A stretch of DNA of 64,000 nucleotides from Setaria digitata (GCA_003640385.1 RCAB01000250.1:1-64000), one strand, 5' to 3'. Positions 11,386 through 25,209 are shown, counted from the first letter of the stretch. Notes: generated by a model not told the origin, from the sequence alone. Numbers and translations: made by a program.

Positions 11386-13340
11386 TTCTTAAGAAAAATT
11401 TCGAAGAATTTTTCTCTTGCAGTTGATTTAGTGCCATTTATATGGTTCATAAATTAATCATAATTTTGGTACACTAAAATATTCCATTATGATTAATAAA
11501 TATGGGTTTTTTATTAATTATTTCAGCGAAATAAATTTACGGTTTCGTAGGGAATAAATTGAAATTCATGTTATAATAAAAAAAGTTAAACTTAAATTAC
11601 CGGCAGTCCTTGAATAATACATATGGAATAATTTTTGGTGAAATGAATTAATAATTTCATCAGGAATAAACTGAAATTGAAATAACCAAAAAAAAAAACA
11701 AATTTAATTTACCAGACAAATTTAAATTTGAATTAACAATTTCATCAGGAATGAACTGAAATTGAAATAACCGAAAAAACACATTTAAATTACCAGACGG
11801 TACTTGAACAATACAAAAAAAAGTAATTTTGTATTTTGAAAAATACATTATAAAACTTAATTTGAAAATTATAGCTAGTTGTATAAGTGTGGCTTATTTG
11901 TTCACGAGAATGAACTTTGTTCATTGTAACAGTGAAGGATGAAGGTTAAAACCTTTTTCATTCCGCAAAGCGTAAAGAAATTGCAACGACTGAGAGCTGA
12001 ACAGCTGCTAATTAATCATTAATGACATTTAATTCAGTATTATCTCAATCAATTTAATGAAATGTAAAATGTGCAAATGAAAAAAAAAAAAAAAAAAGTA
12101 AAAAAAGTGATCCGCATAATTTTGAGCTGTAATAGCTTGAGAGAACTAGAAACGGTAACTTGAATTACGATAGTAATAGTGTGGTGATGCGGTTGCGACG
12201 CGTATGAGGTTAATAGTATGATGAAAGGTGGAAGGTCTGGTATATCGTGATGGAGGTTGTGGTTCAGTCTAAGTGAGATTTGTCTAACTGGATGTGGGAA
12301 GTTGTATCGTATTTTGCTAGCTTATAGCATTGAATGATGGGAAATCTTTACTCGAGATAAATATCCTAACAGGATTGTATATAACTGGGATATAGATACT
12401 AAAAATATAGCCATGATAGAAGGAAGGAAAAAAATATGGTAGAATAGTTTCTGGCCAATCATCCATCCATCCATCTGTCCATCCATCCAGCCATTTCCAG
12501 AGGTGTCCGCGTTGTTCCGAGAAAACGCATTTTACAAAAGCAGGAAGAACACGGACGCAAAAACGATTTGGTTCAGGTCGGTTTCATCTTCTTTTCTGGT
12601 AACTGTGCTGCTATGCTATTTCATCAAGAAGATATCTGGATTGTTCAGTTAACGATGACTTGGGTAATTGTTCAGTGGTGGTAGTGGTGGACTGGCCGAT
12701 CGATTTTCCTGTTTAGGTTAACTTTTCAAAAGGATGCAAGCGGTTGCTCATTATGAAGTTGAGAACATAACATTATCAAGTTATTACAAAAAAAGAAAAA
12801 AGTAGCAGAGATGCATCAGAGAAGCTGAAGAAGAAAGAATTCCCGAAGGTTTCGAACAAACCAAGAAGATGTTGGTTGCAGTGATTGGGTAGTCTTGGCC
12901 GGTCCGAATTTTGCAAAGTATGATTATCTTGTAGGTTTGACTGATTAATAGATCGACTGTCGACGTCTTGTTTGATATATAGGTGCCTTATCAGCGGATT
13001 CATTTAACTAGATAGTATTAAGGGATTTGATGAAGTTACTTTCGGACTTTCCCGCTAAATGAATGAGCTTGTCGGAGAAGTGACCATCTCTAAGTGTTCA
13101 TTTCTTTAGGCTTTTTATAGTTACAGTTTCGAACGGATATGAAGTATGTGAAATTTCCAACTCTGGCAGTTTTGCTATAGTGACATTAGGGATCTTTAAG
13201 CAAACTTTCTATCATTAGGCATACGTAGTTATGCATGCTTTGAAAGCGATATTTCTGTGAATTTTCATGGCAACGGTAATTACCGTACCATATGCTGCGC
13301 GTTCTGAAGCAGTAAATTTCATTATACAATTTTATATATT
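11386..13340. other. Intergenic region upstream of uba-1
   Basis: The first part is AT-rich. From about 11900 the composition becomes more balanced, as in the uba-1 introns. It contains a short (ATCC)n microsatellite at 12459-12490. Short ORFs here have no recognisable content. The uba-1 promoter should lie here, but no element can be named. Confidence 0.5.
12459..12490. repeat. (ATCC)n microsatellite
   Basis: Tetranucleotide repeat ATCCATCCATCC with one CTGT interruption, about 32 bp, in the uba-1 upstream region. Confidence 0.8.
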
Positions 13341-13344
13341 TCAG
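13335..13344 (+). promoter_or_regulatory. Putative trans-splice acceptor of uba-1
   Basis: ATATATTTCAG ends at 13344, 18 nt before the ATG at 13363, with no upstream coding exon in phase. This is the usual arrangement for spliced-leader addition in nematodes. The alternative is a cis-spliced 5' UTR. Confidence 0.45.
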
Positions 13345-13362
13345 TGTATTTGTCAAGACTTG

Positions 13363-16300
13363 ATGTTTTCGGGTGCTCCCGCTGGTGAAACAGAGAAGGA
13401 AGCCACTTTGCCTGAACCAGCCAAGAAACGGCCAAGGATTCAGGAGGTAAGCTTATGAATTTATTGATTAGTTTCTAAATTAAGTTGGGAAGATAAGTGC
13501 CGTTTTTTTTTTTCTTTTCTTTTTTTTTGTTGCTAACTTCCTTATTCAGCAAAGTAATTTTTTAATGTTTGATTTTTTATTAGGTAGCAAATGTCTCTCC
13601 TTTTTTTTTTTTTATTATACCTAAAATGAAAGTTTTCTGAGAGCTGTTTTTTTTTTTTTTTCGTGGTAGTGTTTTTTCTCATTTTTTTTTTTTTTTTTTT
13701 TTTTTTCTTAAAAACCAGTGGAGGTTTTTCTTCCCAAATTTAGAGTCGATCTTCCGTGTCATTGTGTATATTGTTGGATGTATGCAGACTATAAGCTGAC
13801 CAAAACCAATTCGAAAAACATTGCTACTGTAAGTCATCTTGATGCCTGAACTGATGGTTGAAACCAAAGAAATACGAATGCGAAGATGTTATATTAAACA
13901 GTGAATCGTGCTTTTTGATTCAAAGAGACAGAGTGTAATATGTTTCTGGTACAGTAGCGCCAGCAAATTATACAGGTTCATGTTTGTTCACATAAACTAC
14001 TGAGAAAAAAGCACAACACTTTGGTTTCAACCATCGCTTGCCTAAATGAAAATATAACAGCTTCGCATTTTCTTTTATCCTTGAAGCGTAAAAAAAGGTA
14101 TTTTACAATCTAAACTGTTTCTCCGATTTATTTTCAAAAAGAACGAAAAACTATTTTCAACCATCAGTTGACCTAGAGGCTGCATAGGATGTGCACTATT
14201 ACATGATTCCTTTTAAAAACTGCGCGACAGGCACATTGATAAATAGCCTATTTTCACTGGTTCTTTATCTTTTCAAAAGATTTTTCAGTTGAGATCTCAG
14301 AATAGAGCGCCCTTATTATTAGTTTTAAGCTTTCATGCAGTGCTATTAGATAAATTAGAAGTCAATAGAATTAAGTCGTCGGTTGTAAAAAACATAATTG
14401 CTATTTTCGAAAAAAAGAAAACATTGGGTTTTGTTTCTCTTTCACCGTTCTTTTTATATTATTTGAAACAAACGTAGATAAGTCAATTATGTTTCATTTC
14501 CAAAACAAGACGATCTGGGTGGTGTAGGCTTTTCAAATAATGTAACAGAATATGAAGCCCTTTATAATGCTGAAGTTGTAGGGGCTTTAACAGTAACAGC
14601 TGATAAAGTCAGCTCATTTGGCTAAGATCGATAGCATTAATCTTCCCTTCTATTAAGCAATACGCTAGGAATATGAATGTTATGGGTGACTGTTTTTAGT
14701 ATGTGAAAGAGGTGAAACTAGAGTGACAGAAAAATTCTTTTCAAGATTATGCTATTAAAGTTTGAATTGTTAGTCGATGAATCCGTTGTTAGAAGAGTTT
14801 TTAAGTATTAACACAGGTCATTTGCGACATTTCGCAAATGACCTGTGTTAATACTTTTTGCTGCGATCACAGAAGTACACAGAAAATTTACTGTGTATCA
14901 TTTAACATTCAGTACAGAAACTCTTCAGCGTTGACTTTATGGAAAGATCTGTGAGACAGTTCTCTCAAACTTATGTTTAATATATTCGATATTGCCGATT
15001 CTGGTTCTGGTCCTTCATTGAGTAGCGTTTGCCTTGCTCTCCTAAACATGTCGAAATTCGGAGTTTCATAAAAATTCTATATGAAAACTATTATAGTAGT
15101 TGCAGGATGGTTTTCTTATTTGAGTGAGTACTAATTGAAGATCCAGAGGACAGGAAATTTAAGGCATATAGTTACTGCGTTTTGAGAACCCGTTTTATTT
15201 GTCTCATTTTCCTGGGGGTTAATTGCTTGTTTGAGTAATTGATTTTAATATATTCAAATTAAAATTCTGTTGCGAAAATAAATGGAGTCTATAAACATGA
15301 CGAAAACTTTCTCATTCTTTCATAAATTAGTCACTGGAAAAAGTGACATTACATTCACGATCCCTTCCCTTAGCCCTTTTATCATTTGTGCTATCAGTAA
15401 AAATTGGGACATTACGTACAGTGTACTAACCATTTGCCGGTGATTCTACACATTATCAAAATTGTTTTCAAGCAGTGGACTATTCCATTGTTTGGGAGAA
15501 TAAGAATATTCTTGTTTATATTATATATTTTTATGCAAAATAGTCTACTTCGCCCTTTTCTTCTAGTTTTTCAAAAATTTGCTTTTTATCTTCGTTGTGG
15601 GAATGGATTTGGTTTAAACTAACAGACATTTATTTATCTGCTTTGGATGCTTCCCATGCACTACTCGTTGAAGGCGCTTATGGCTACCAAAAAGCTGTTT
15701 TGTTCAGCCCTGTATGCGTGTAAGCAATTTAGTCCTACTATCCTACCCAAAAGTTGAATGTATCGATTGGGCTTTTTATTGCTGTTTGATAAAAGTAATT
15801 TTAATACCTGGATATTGGGCTTTTCATATTTTCAAGCAGTGTACTCGTAACGTGATTTTTCATGAAAAAGAAGAGTTTTGTAAAGTATGACTACACATAC
15901 ATTAATTTCTCAATTTCCTTTTGATGTTTAATGTATCACTGCACTCTAGAGGCATTAACGCACGCAGATATGAGTCATATCATTCACACTTGAATTTCAA
16001 AACTTTCTCAACTTTTTGAAAACAGTTTGCAGTTGGACGGATAATAAATTGTTCATACACTTTACAGTTCGTACATTTCACGTTCTTAACTACCTTTCCA
16101 TTCGGGTGTGCCTTTTATCAGTAAATTATTGGTTTTTTTTCTTTTTAATGTTATAAAACGATCGATTCAGAGACATTCTTTTCATAGATGAAAGGGACTC
16201 TTGTTTACTTCGAATTTGGCTGCCAGATGATATTCTATTTTATTTCTAATCCTTTCTAGCTTCTCATTTCGACTGTCGTTTCCTCAATTCCTTTTGAAGT

Positions 16301-19300
16301 TATTAAATTTTTCCTTTTCTATTAAATATATAATCAGTAAATCAGCTATAGAGCATCAGTCAGTACATGAATTATCTTCATTTTCCTCCTCTAAATGAAT
16401 TACGTTTGATTAAAAGTGAAATCCTTCAGCGCCAAACCGATTCACCAACTGAGTCCGCAAAAATGGGTATAAACAGTGAAAATGGAATGTCAGATAAAAG
16501 TGATGTTGTCCTGGACAAAAATCTCTACTCGCGACAGATGTAAGTTCGCATTGGCCATAGGCAAAATATGAGTCCTGCGTTTGTTTGATTAAGTCTTTGG
16601 TCCATGTGATATTCCTTTTTCAATGCTCAATCAAATGACTTCTTGTAAAATTATCATCTAAAACATCCAATTGAAACCAAACGAAATTGTCAAACTTTTA
16701 GATATGCTTTGGGTGAATCAGCAATGATGCACTTGAGAAAAGCGTCAGTGTTGATATCAGGCATTGGTTCAGTTGGTGTAGAAATTGCAAAAAATTTGAT
16801 TCTTGGTGGTATACGTCAAGTAACGATTCATGACATACGTGATGCGAAATGGCTGGATTTGAGCGCCCAAGTTAGTTTTTGTTGCGTTGAACTGCGATAG
16901 ATATGCTGTAATTTCCTAGATGTCAGGATAATCAGGAAATATTCAACGAAAATTATCAGTTTAGCTGTAAGGTTGAAATCTGAAGAATGAGCAACTGATG
17001 GAACGACAATTGGTATTTGTGAGAAGTATAAACCGAAGTGACGCTATTAACGCATTTATTTCAGTACTTCCTGAAGAAATCAGATATTGGGAGAAATCGA
17101 GCCGAAGCAAGCTTTGAACGTTTAGCTGAACTCAACGACAGTGTCACCTGTCATCTCTCTACGGAACCACTTTGTGAAAATTTTATAAAAGAGTTCGATG
17201 TACGTCACATTCCTTATCTCATTTTTTAATCACAATCCGGCACATCGGCAGCTGTGTCCCTTGATTCTGACCAAATTATTTCATTCTTTTAAACTTTCAG
17301 CTGGTGGTACTCACTGATGCACCGTTGTCTATGCAGCTGATGGTGAACGATTGGACTCGTAAGCACGGTCGTCGCTTCATAACTGCTGATGCAAGGGGTT
17401 TGTTCGCTTTTATATTCGTCGACGTCGGTGCAGAATTTGAAGTGGATGATCCAAACGGAGAACGATGTCGTGAAGTAAGTACCACATTTTACTCTAGGTT
17501 TTTTTTTTTGGGAAAAGTCTCCTGGATTCACTTCAATTGTGTTGCGATGAATTTAATAATCTTTTTCAGTCGCTGATTGAGCACATAGATGGGGAGACAG
17601 GCGATGTAACAACGTTGGATAATACTATGCATGGTCTTGAAGACGGTGATTACGTCACTTTTTCGGAACTCAAAGGGATGACTGAATTGAATGATATTAA
17701 ACCACTTAAAGTCTCAGTAAAAAGTTATTTTTTACATTTTTCTGTATCCTATTAAAATCTTATACATATGATTTGATCTTTATTTTCTTCAGTTTGAGGT
17801 TGGCCTGCTATTAAAATCATTTATAAGGTAAGGGAAATTAAGTTTAGCAAATTAAAACGAGCACAAGTAACTCTCTCTTTTTATTTGTCGAAATCATGTT
17901 AATTCCAAATACTTTCATTGGTTGAATGAAATTTCAGAGCCAGATGTATTCAGTATTGGAAAAGTCGCTACGAAGTTCTCACCATATATAGAGGGTGGAC
18001 GTTTCATACAAGTTAAAGTGCCTTCGACAGTTTCACATAAATCACTGAAAGAATCGCTGGAAAATCCTGATATTGTAATATGGGATTTCGCGAAATTCGA
18101 AAATCCAACCCACCTTCATGCTTTATGGCAAGCACTGCATGCTTTTGAAGCTAAGGTTCTTTTTTTCTCTAGATCTGTTTTTCTATGTGTCAAATAAAGC
18201 TTATGCATACCGTACTTATGGCTTTTAGAGCTGTCAGTGTCTAAAGACCTATTGATAACGCAGTTTCTCGGAGGGAATTCAGAATGGACGTTTGTACTTC
18301 TTGTTTTATAAGCAGTAGAAAAAATGCATGAGTTTTTTTTATCCAACTGGCTTGACTTTATAGCATAAACGAAGCCCGATGCCACGAAGCGATGATGATG
18401 TTGCTCTTCTAAAGGCTGAACTTCCACTTGGTTTCGAATCAAATGAAAAACTTCTAAGGATCTTCAGTTATCAGGTTACTTTAAAGTTGTGCTGGATTTC
18501 CTTCAGCTCTTGGACATGATTGATACTGCACACTTTTGACATTTCTGAGATATTTCTACGAAATTAGAAGTTTGGAAAAAAAAAGGCGAAAGAGTTATTG
18601 TCGAGATCAGTAATGAAATTCTTACAAAAAATTTTGTCTCGTTGAGCTAGTATATTTTTCACAGAAGTTATGATATATATTAAGGTAGATTTGAAGAAAA
18701 GCAAATAGAATTGGTGCGTTTTAGGCTTGTGGTAATCTTGCACCAATTGCATCGATTGTTGGTGGTATCGCTGCACAGGAAGCAATGAAAGCTATTACAC
18801 ACCATATGACTCCGTTGAAGCAATTTCTCTACATTGATTGTGTGGAAGCGTTGCCGGGCGACTGGTCACCTTTCGATAATGAAAAGTTAACAGCCAGTGA
18901 TTGTAAACTGGTAATCTTTCTTTTCGCTCTTTGAACAACGTTCCGACATTTGCTCTCAAGTAGCTATATTCAGCCAATGCCAAAAAGATAAAGTTAGGTA
19001 TAGTCAACTATTTGCACAGATTTTTATAAAAAAAAAAAAAAAAAAAAAAAACTAACTAGAACTGCATTTTGTGGTTGTTTTTGGAAGTGTGAATAATATA
19101 TTCCTTTAAATAATATTTTTATATTTGCAGAAAAATTGCCAGTATGATGGTCAAGTTGTTGTTTTTGGACAGGCATTCCAAGAAGCCCTTTTCAAGCAGA
19201 AGTACTTCATTGTTGGAGCAGGTCCAGATTGCTATTACGCTTTAACAATTCTTATTTAATCTTTTATGAGTCCAGAAGTTAAGTACACTCATTTTTTCTG

Positions 19301-22300
19301 TCTAACTTTAGGTGCAATTGGATGTGAATTATTAAAGAATCTGGCAATGATGGGTGTAGCGTGTGGATCTGACGGTAAATTGAAAATAACAGATATGGAT
19401 CAAATTGAAATCAGTAATCTTAATCGACAATTTTTGTTTAGACGAAGTGATGTTGGCGTAAGTTTTCTTAGATATGTGCTGCTTTTTCTTCAAGTTGAAT
19501 TCACTGTATGGATTTGCGACTTCAAAGATCTCTAATCACTTTCTTTCTCATTTTAAGTAAGGTTTTTTTTTTTTTCTCTTCCAGAGTAAGAAGTCGGAAG
19601 TGGCAGCTAAAGCAGTAAGAATTTTTAACCCCGATATTAAAATCGACTCTCTCTCTGAGCGTGTTGGTTCAGATACGGAAAACATTTTTACTGATGATTT
19701 TTTCAACGATCTCAACGGTGTATTGAATGCGCTCGACAATGTTGATGCACGTTCGTTGTACTTTACTTACATATATAGTTCTTGCGATATGATATTAACG
19801 ACACAGCACGGAATATGAACCTTAAATTTTGATTTTAAAACATTGCTCTCTCCAGTATTTTGCTTTCTCTTCAAAAAAAAATTTGTCTTCTTGAGAATCT
19901 GCTTATTAATTTCAGGTCGATATATGGATCGTCGCTGTATTTACTATCGTTTACCATTGCTTGATTCTGGAACAATGGGTACGAAGGGTAATGCGCAAGT
20001 GATTTACCCCCATCTCACTGAATCCTACGGGTAACGTATTTTACGTAATCTTTTTATGAAAATTTGCTTTACTAATTTCTTCTTCCTTCATTTGGCGTCC
20101 AGTTAATCATATTCTATTTGAAATTCGCTTTCATTATGATGCAAACCACTAAACATTTTTTTCTGTCTTTTTTTTCTTTTTTTTTTTTTTACTGCTGCAA
20201 TTTTTATCTTGCAGTTCATCAGTTGATCCACCCGAAAAAGACATTCCAATCTGTACACTGAAAAATTTCCCGAACGAAATCCAACATACTATACAGTGGG
20301 CACGAGATTTATTTGAAGGCTTATTCACAACTCCAGCGGAAACAGTGAATCAATTTATCTCTGATGAAAGGGGCTTCTTGCAGCGGGTTGATCAAATGAA
20401 CACAGCCCAGCGAGTTAGTTACAATTTATTTATTTTGCTCATGGACAAATATTTAAAAGATTTTGAGTTGTGGTAGTTTTGCTTAGATGAAATCTATTTT
20501 TTTTTTTTCATCGTTTGTAGAGCTAACAATTTCAGCTGCATATATTATCGAAAGTGGAAGAAGCTTTGATCACTGAAAGACCACGTGATGCAGAAGACTG
20601 CATAAAATGGGCTCGGATGAATTTCCAGGTTTTAGTATTTACGATCGCTTAATAACAATTAGAGAATATTCGTTTTGCAAAACCAGTAATAAAATTTTTG
20701 CAGGAATACTTTCACAACATGATCGCGCAGCTGTTGTATATGTTTCCTCCTGATCAAATGACGGAGCAGGGAATTAAATTCTGGTCAGGTAGTAAGCGTT
20801 GTCCACACGTTTTGGACTTCAATCCAGATGAGGTATAAATTCATTGTTAACATAGTCGAATAGCAGAATGAAGCGAAAGTATTTTGATGCCGGATATATT
20901 GCGAAAGTCGGTCTGATGTAGTATTTGGTTCATCAGATTTTGCATTTTTTAAAATATCTTTAAGTGGTGTTATAGCTTACAACTTTTTTTTTTAATCATC
21001 CCTTGATTTCACACTTCAGCCTGAACACTTCAATTTTGTTTGGTCTGCATCGATCCTCCGAGCACAGCAGTACGGTATTCCACCAATAACTGATAAAGCG
21101 AAGTTTTTGGCTGTTTTAAAAGAAGTAAGTCGAATTAAGTACAGTAACTTGTAGATTTTTCCTACTGTTTCATTCAAATTCAAGCTTTCACAGTATGTTT
21201 TTTGCAGATCTGCCCACCGCCTTTCATGCCGAAATCAGATGTAAAGATAGCTGTAACTGAAGCTGAAGCAAAACAAGAAGAAAAGGCAGTAGCTGATGGT
21301 AAATTTGTCTTTTTTCTGTACTGGGTACCTTTTGTTCTGCTTTTTGCGTAAATCCTTTCCATAGGGTCTCTTTCATACACGGCACTAAAATACCAAAAGC
21401 GTTGATTATGCTCTCTTTATTTAATTGTCACTGACAAGTTCCAATTATAAGGTATTTCATTTATGAAATGAATCCCATTTATTTTAGACGATGTCGACGA
21501 AAAATTGCAGTCAGTTATGATGAATTTAGCTAAACTGAACAAGAAAACAACGAAGTCATTACTTCCAATCGACTTTGAAAAAGATGATGACACTAATCAT
21601 CACATGGAATTTATTACCGCAGCTTCAAATTTACGAGCTGATAATTACCAAATTGCCCCAGCAGACGTTATGAAAGTAAGGGTTAAAAAGTGCTAGGAAC
21701 TTGTGAATAAAGGTTTTTTTATTTCTTCTGCTTCCTATATATGCTTATATAAATCTGTATGGTGTTTTTAGAATTTGGAAAAAGCTTTTTTTTATTGTTT
21801 ATGTACAGGTTGGATTAAGTTAGCGTAATTTAAATTAATTCAGACGAAACAGATTGCTGGTCGTATTATTCCTGCTATAGCTACTACAACGGCTGCCGTA
21901 GCTGGATTAGTTTGTACTGAGTTATACAAAATGATTGGTGATGGCCATAAGCTACCGAATGTCCCTCTGGAAGTTTTCAAAAACGGTTTTTTGAATTTAG
22001 CTTTACCATTTTTTGGATTTTCGGAGCCAATTGCTGCCCCAAAGAAGAAGGTTGGATTCAAGGTTTTTTATTTGTTTTTCACTCCATACTTTTTTTAAAC
22101 ATTATGTAATTGTTGCTTTTCGTGGTTCCAGAGTGAACTCTTGTTTCTCCTCTGTTTTAGTGTGCGGATGGGCATTTCACACTTTGGGACCGGTTTGAGG
22201 TGCAAGGACCGAAGAAGATGAAAGAATTGATTCAGTGGATCAAGGTAGGCTCAGATTTTACATTTCATCTTTTTTTTTGAATACAGTTTATTCCTTAAAA

Positions 22301-22980
22301 AAGCCCTCGCTTTTACTTTCATAGAAATTTGGATTTGAAAACGATTTTAAACACGTCCTGCAGCTTTATTATTAAAATTAACATTATAAAGTATTTGTAA
22401 AGTACCTTTTGTAAAGAATTTTTTATCCTTTACTAGCTGCAAGTTTTGAACGCTGAATTTAGGTACAAGTATGAGTTGCATTTTGCAGGAAGAAACAGGA
22501 CTAGATGTGACGATGATGTCATGTGGTGTATCACTTATTTACAGCTTTTTCTTGAGCAGTGATAAAAGAACGGAACGCCTCGAGCAAGAGTATATTATTA
22601 ATTTTTCTTTTTTGTAAAAAAAAATTGAAGATATCTCCTTACTTCTTTTTAATACTTCAGACGAATTATCATAGCTTTCTTGCAATTATGACCATATCAC
22701 TTTAAAGTTAGGTTTTATGATTACTTGCCTTCGATGTTGTATTTTTTCACTGTTCAGGTGTTTAATGAAGTTATGTGGAATTCTTTTATAAGGATTCTAA
22801 ATTTAAGCGTAAATGAATGCTTCATTCAATTTGATTGCTTTCAGCATGAAAGAAGTTGTTGAAGAAGTGACTAGGAAGAAGATTCCTGACTACGTAAAAT
22901 CAATTGTGCTTGAAGTAATTGCCAACAATCAGGATGAAGAGGATGTAGAAATCCCTTATATCAAATTCAATCTTAGATGA
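13363..22980 (+). CDS. uba-1: Ubiquitin-activating enzyme E1 (UBA1)
   Basis: E1 adenylates the ubiquitin C-terminus with ATP, loads it on its catalytic cysteine and passes it to E2s in cytosol and nucleus. Exons: 13363-13446, 16430-16539, 16702-16870, 17065-17199, 17301-17474, 17570-17716, 17940-18155, 18364-18474, 18725-18910, 19131-19221, 19312-19457, 19585-19750, 19916-20030, 20215-20413, 20536-20628, 20704-20832, 21020-21124, 21208-21298, 21488-21675, 21844-22062, 22161-22244, 22489-22589, 22845-22980. All phases fit; 1064 residues, close to human UBA1. Landmarks: basic NLS-like PAKKRPR near residue 22; inactive adenylation half ([23 protein letters not shown]); ATP loop GAGAIG about 473-478; [17 protein letters not shown]; catalytic Cys about 630 in [10 protein letters not shown] (codon 20252-20254); C-terminal ubiquitin-fold domain ending IPYIKFNLR. 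Two junctions have alternatives: acceptor 17937 or 17939 (only 17939 keeps frame) and donor 22050 or 22062 (both in frame). No defect is seen. Confidence 0.97.
13849..14169. repeat. Cluster of short inverted repeats in uba-1 intron 1
   Basis: GATGGTTGAAACCAAAG (13853-13869) is the exact reverse complement of 14019-14035. AATGCGAAGATGTTATA (13877-13893) pairs with 14053-14069 with one mismatch. AACTGATGGTTGAA (13849-13862) pairs exactly with 14156-14169. The first two inverted pieces keep the same order rather than the mirrored order expected of a simple hairpin. Confidence 0.75.
14803..14856. repeat. Perfect inverted repeat, 25-bp arms, 4-nt loop
   Basis: The left arm 14803-14827 (AAGTATTAACACAGGTCATT then TGCGA) is the exact reverse complement of the right arm 14832-14856, with loop CATT. 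Complementarity stops at both outer ends (T opposite T). Such a perfect palindrome is rare in this sequence. It could be a stable RNA or DNA hairpin, or a fold-back assembly or cloning error. Confidence 0.9.
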
Positions 22981-24889
22981 AATTCATTATTCATTCTTAG
23001 GACTAATTGTCATCGAATCGTAGGGGAAAAATATCTCTTAAAAAATTTTTAAACACTGGGTTAGCGTAACTTCAGAGTGAGTCCACCAGTTTTGACGGGT
23101 TTCAAAACATAGTGTTTTTTCATTCAGCTCTTTGATACAAATTTGTGGTGATATGTTATTTGTCATTATGAGAGTTTTTTTTTTTTTTTTTCATGTATGA
23201 TTTTTTTTCTTACAATATCGATTTTGGAACCATTTGAGGTCTCTAGGTTTGATGATTCAGTAGTGCTTCATCAAAAGACAGAGACGTAGATGTCCTTTAT
23301 GATAACTGTTTACATCCGCAAATTTTGTTAGAATGTTGAAAATATTTTTAATTTTATTTTTATGATTACGAACTGTGCTAGACGAATTGAGCAGCACAAT
23401 CATGCCGCGTTATTCATTCTTCTCATCGGTTACGAGCTGTTTGATAAGATTTAAAACTTTTATAACATTTCCTGTATTTTTTTTTTTTTTTAGCGAATTA
23501 TTATCGGTTATATTCAGAATTCTGAGTTCTTTCTGTAAAAACGTGCATCTAAGTGATCATAAATCAACTGAGGCAAAAAGTGAGTTAATGGTCGTGTTTT
23601 TCTCTGTCTGTTTCTTTCATTATAATTTTGATCTAAGCGAATATTTTTTTGCTGCTTCTTTTGCAGTACAGATAAACCGATCTGTTGCATTATTCAGTCG
23701 TTTTGTTTTGTTTTCGCTTCCCGAAATTTCTTTTAGTTCAAGTAAACACATTTTTGGAAAAATATATTATTGGAATTTGAATCTTGTCATTGTCATCCAC
23801 TTTCTACGTTCAGTGTTGCACATTTTGTTGTCACCCTAGAGTGGCAGCACTTCAAGTTCCGTTTCACTTTTACTATCCCATCAATGCTTATTTGTTGTTT
23901 AAATGCTTTTTTTTTTTTTTTTTTTCTATTCTTTTTCTTTTCCATCATCATTTTCTTTGAAAAAGAAAAGATTCTTTTTTTTTTTTCCAGAATGGAATGA
24001 TGTCATTTTGCATTGTTCCAGTAGAAGAACGCATTACTGTTTCAGTTGCATAGTTTGTTATTATATGAAAATTTTTTGCTGTTTTTTTTTTTTCTTTTAT
24101 CTCTAAGCAGTAAAAGTTTTTTTAGTTTTGCCTCAAGTGCTACATATATATAACATATTGTTGAAATATACAGTAGTTTTGAATTCATTTTGCTTTCATA
24201 TACGCTAACTGTTCAACAAATATCTTGTTATTGTCGTGACGGTGTTTATCAGTAGCAAGAAGCTAAATGAAAGGAATAATAAACGATTTATGATTACTGA
24301 ATAAGGAAATAATTGATTTATGATTAAATAAACAGATTTATGATTACTGAAAAAGCTCAGCATTCTCTCCATATTTCTCTCTATTCGGCAAAAGAGAACG
24401 AATAAACAACATGCAGTCGTAATGAAAAACTCCGAACTCTCATTGATCAAACTCTCAAAGATTTAAACAATTCATCAAATAGCATTATTATTGCTATCGA
24501 ATTTTATCATGTGCAAATCATCAATCATATGATTTCATTAATTTATTTCACTTTTTTTTTTTCTCTTTGCTCGATTTAGAAGTAGCAATATTTTAATTTG
24601 ATCATATTTACATCAGATGTGCATTGATATATGCTCACAATCATAACAGTTACATAGGGAATTCTTAACAGCATTACAACAATTTAAATTCCATCAAAGA
24701 TAGTTCGAATGCAGTAATATTCAAATGAAAATATATTTTACATCTGCAAGTGACATTTAATTCTTTCGTACGTTGATGCTACTGCTCAGTGTCCCTGTCG
24801 AAGACATGAAATTAATTTCTCTACATATATATACAGAATTATTTGTCTTTTTTTAATTATTTGGCTTTTTTTAATTACTAATTATTTGG

Positions 24890-24893
<4 letters not shown>

Positions 24894-24924
<31 letters not shown>
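24894..24924. repeat. (TA)n microsatellite
   Basis: About 15 TA units followed by ATGCATATATATG, in intergenic DNA. Confidence 0.9.
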
Positions 24925-24927
<3 letters not shown>

Positions 24928-25209
24928 TATATATGTGTAAGCTTCCCTTTAAATGGTCGTATTATTACTAATTATTCATTTATTTAACTTATTTATTTAT
25001 TAATTATTATTATTATCGTTAATTGGTTAATTGTTGTTGATACTATTATTTTTACTAATTATTTGGCTTTTATGCGATTGTTAATTTATAATATATTCCT
25101 TTTGTTTTATTTTTATTTTTCTTTGCTGACTTAAAAATTGATAATATGGGTTAAAAATAGGGCATAATTTATCTAAAATCAATTAAAATAGTAGTAAATA
25201 TACGCATAG

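Larger units (their letters stand above)
13447..16429 (+). other. uba-1 intron 1 (3 kb)
   Basis: By far the longest intron of the gene. It carries a perfect 54-nt hairpin (14803-14856) and several short inverted repeats (13849-14169). I see no coding sequence with recognisable content on either strand; ORFs near 14289 and 15404 do not look protein-like. It may contain regulatory sequence or old repeats. Confidence 0.6.

Noticed and set aside
15480..15530. AGAATATTCT resembling a heat-shock element in uba-1 intron 1
   Set aside because: Only one GAA/TTC pair with a doubtful third unit; expected by chance in AT-rich DNA.
17793..17827. Mini-exon in uba-1 with good acceptor and donor
   Set aside because: Its 35-nt length breaks the frame with every neighbouring junction, and the E1 alignment has no room for it.
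23375..24106. ORFs after uba-1 that look like a Phe-rich membrane protein
   Set aside because: Hydrophobicity comes from poly(T) tracts; there is no exon structure or homology signal.
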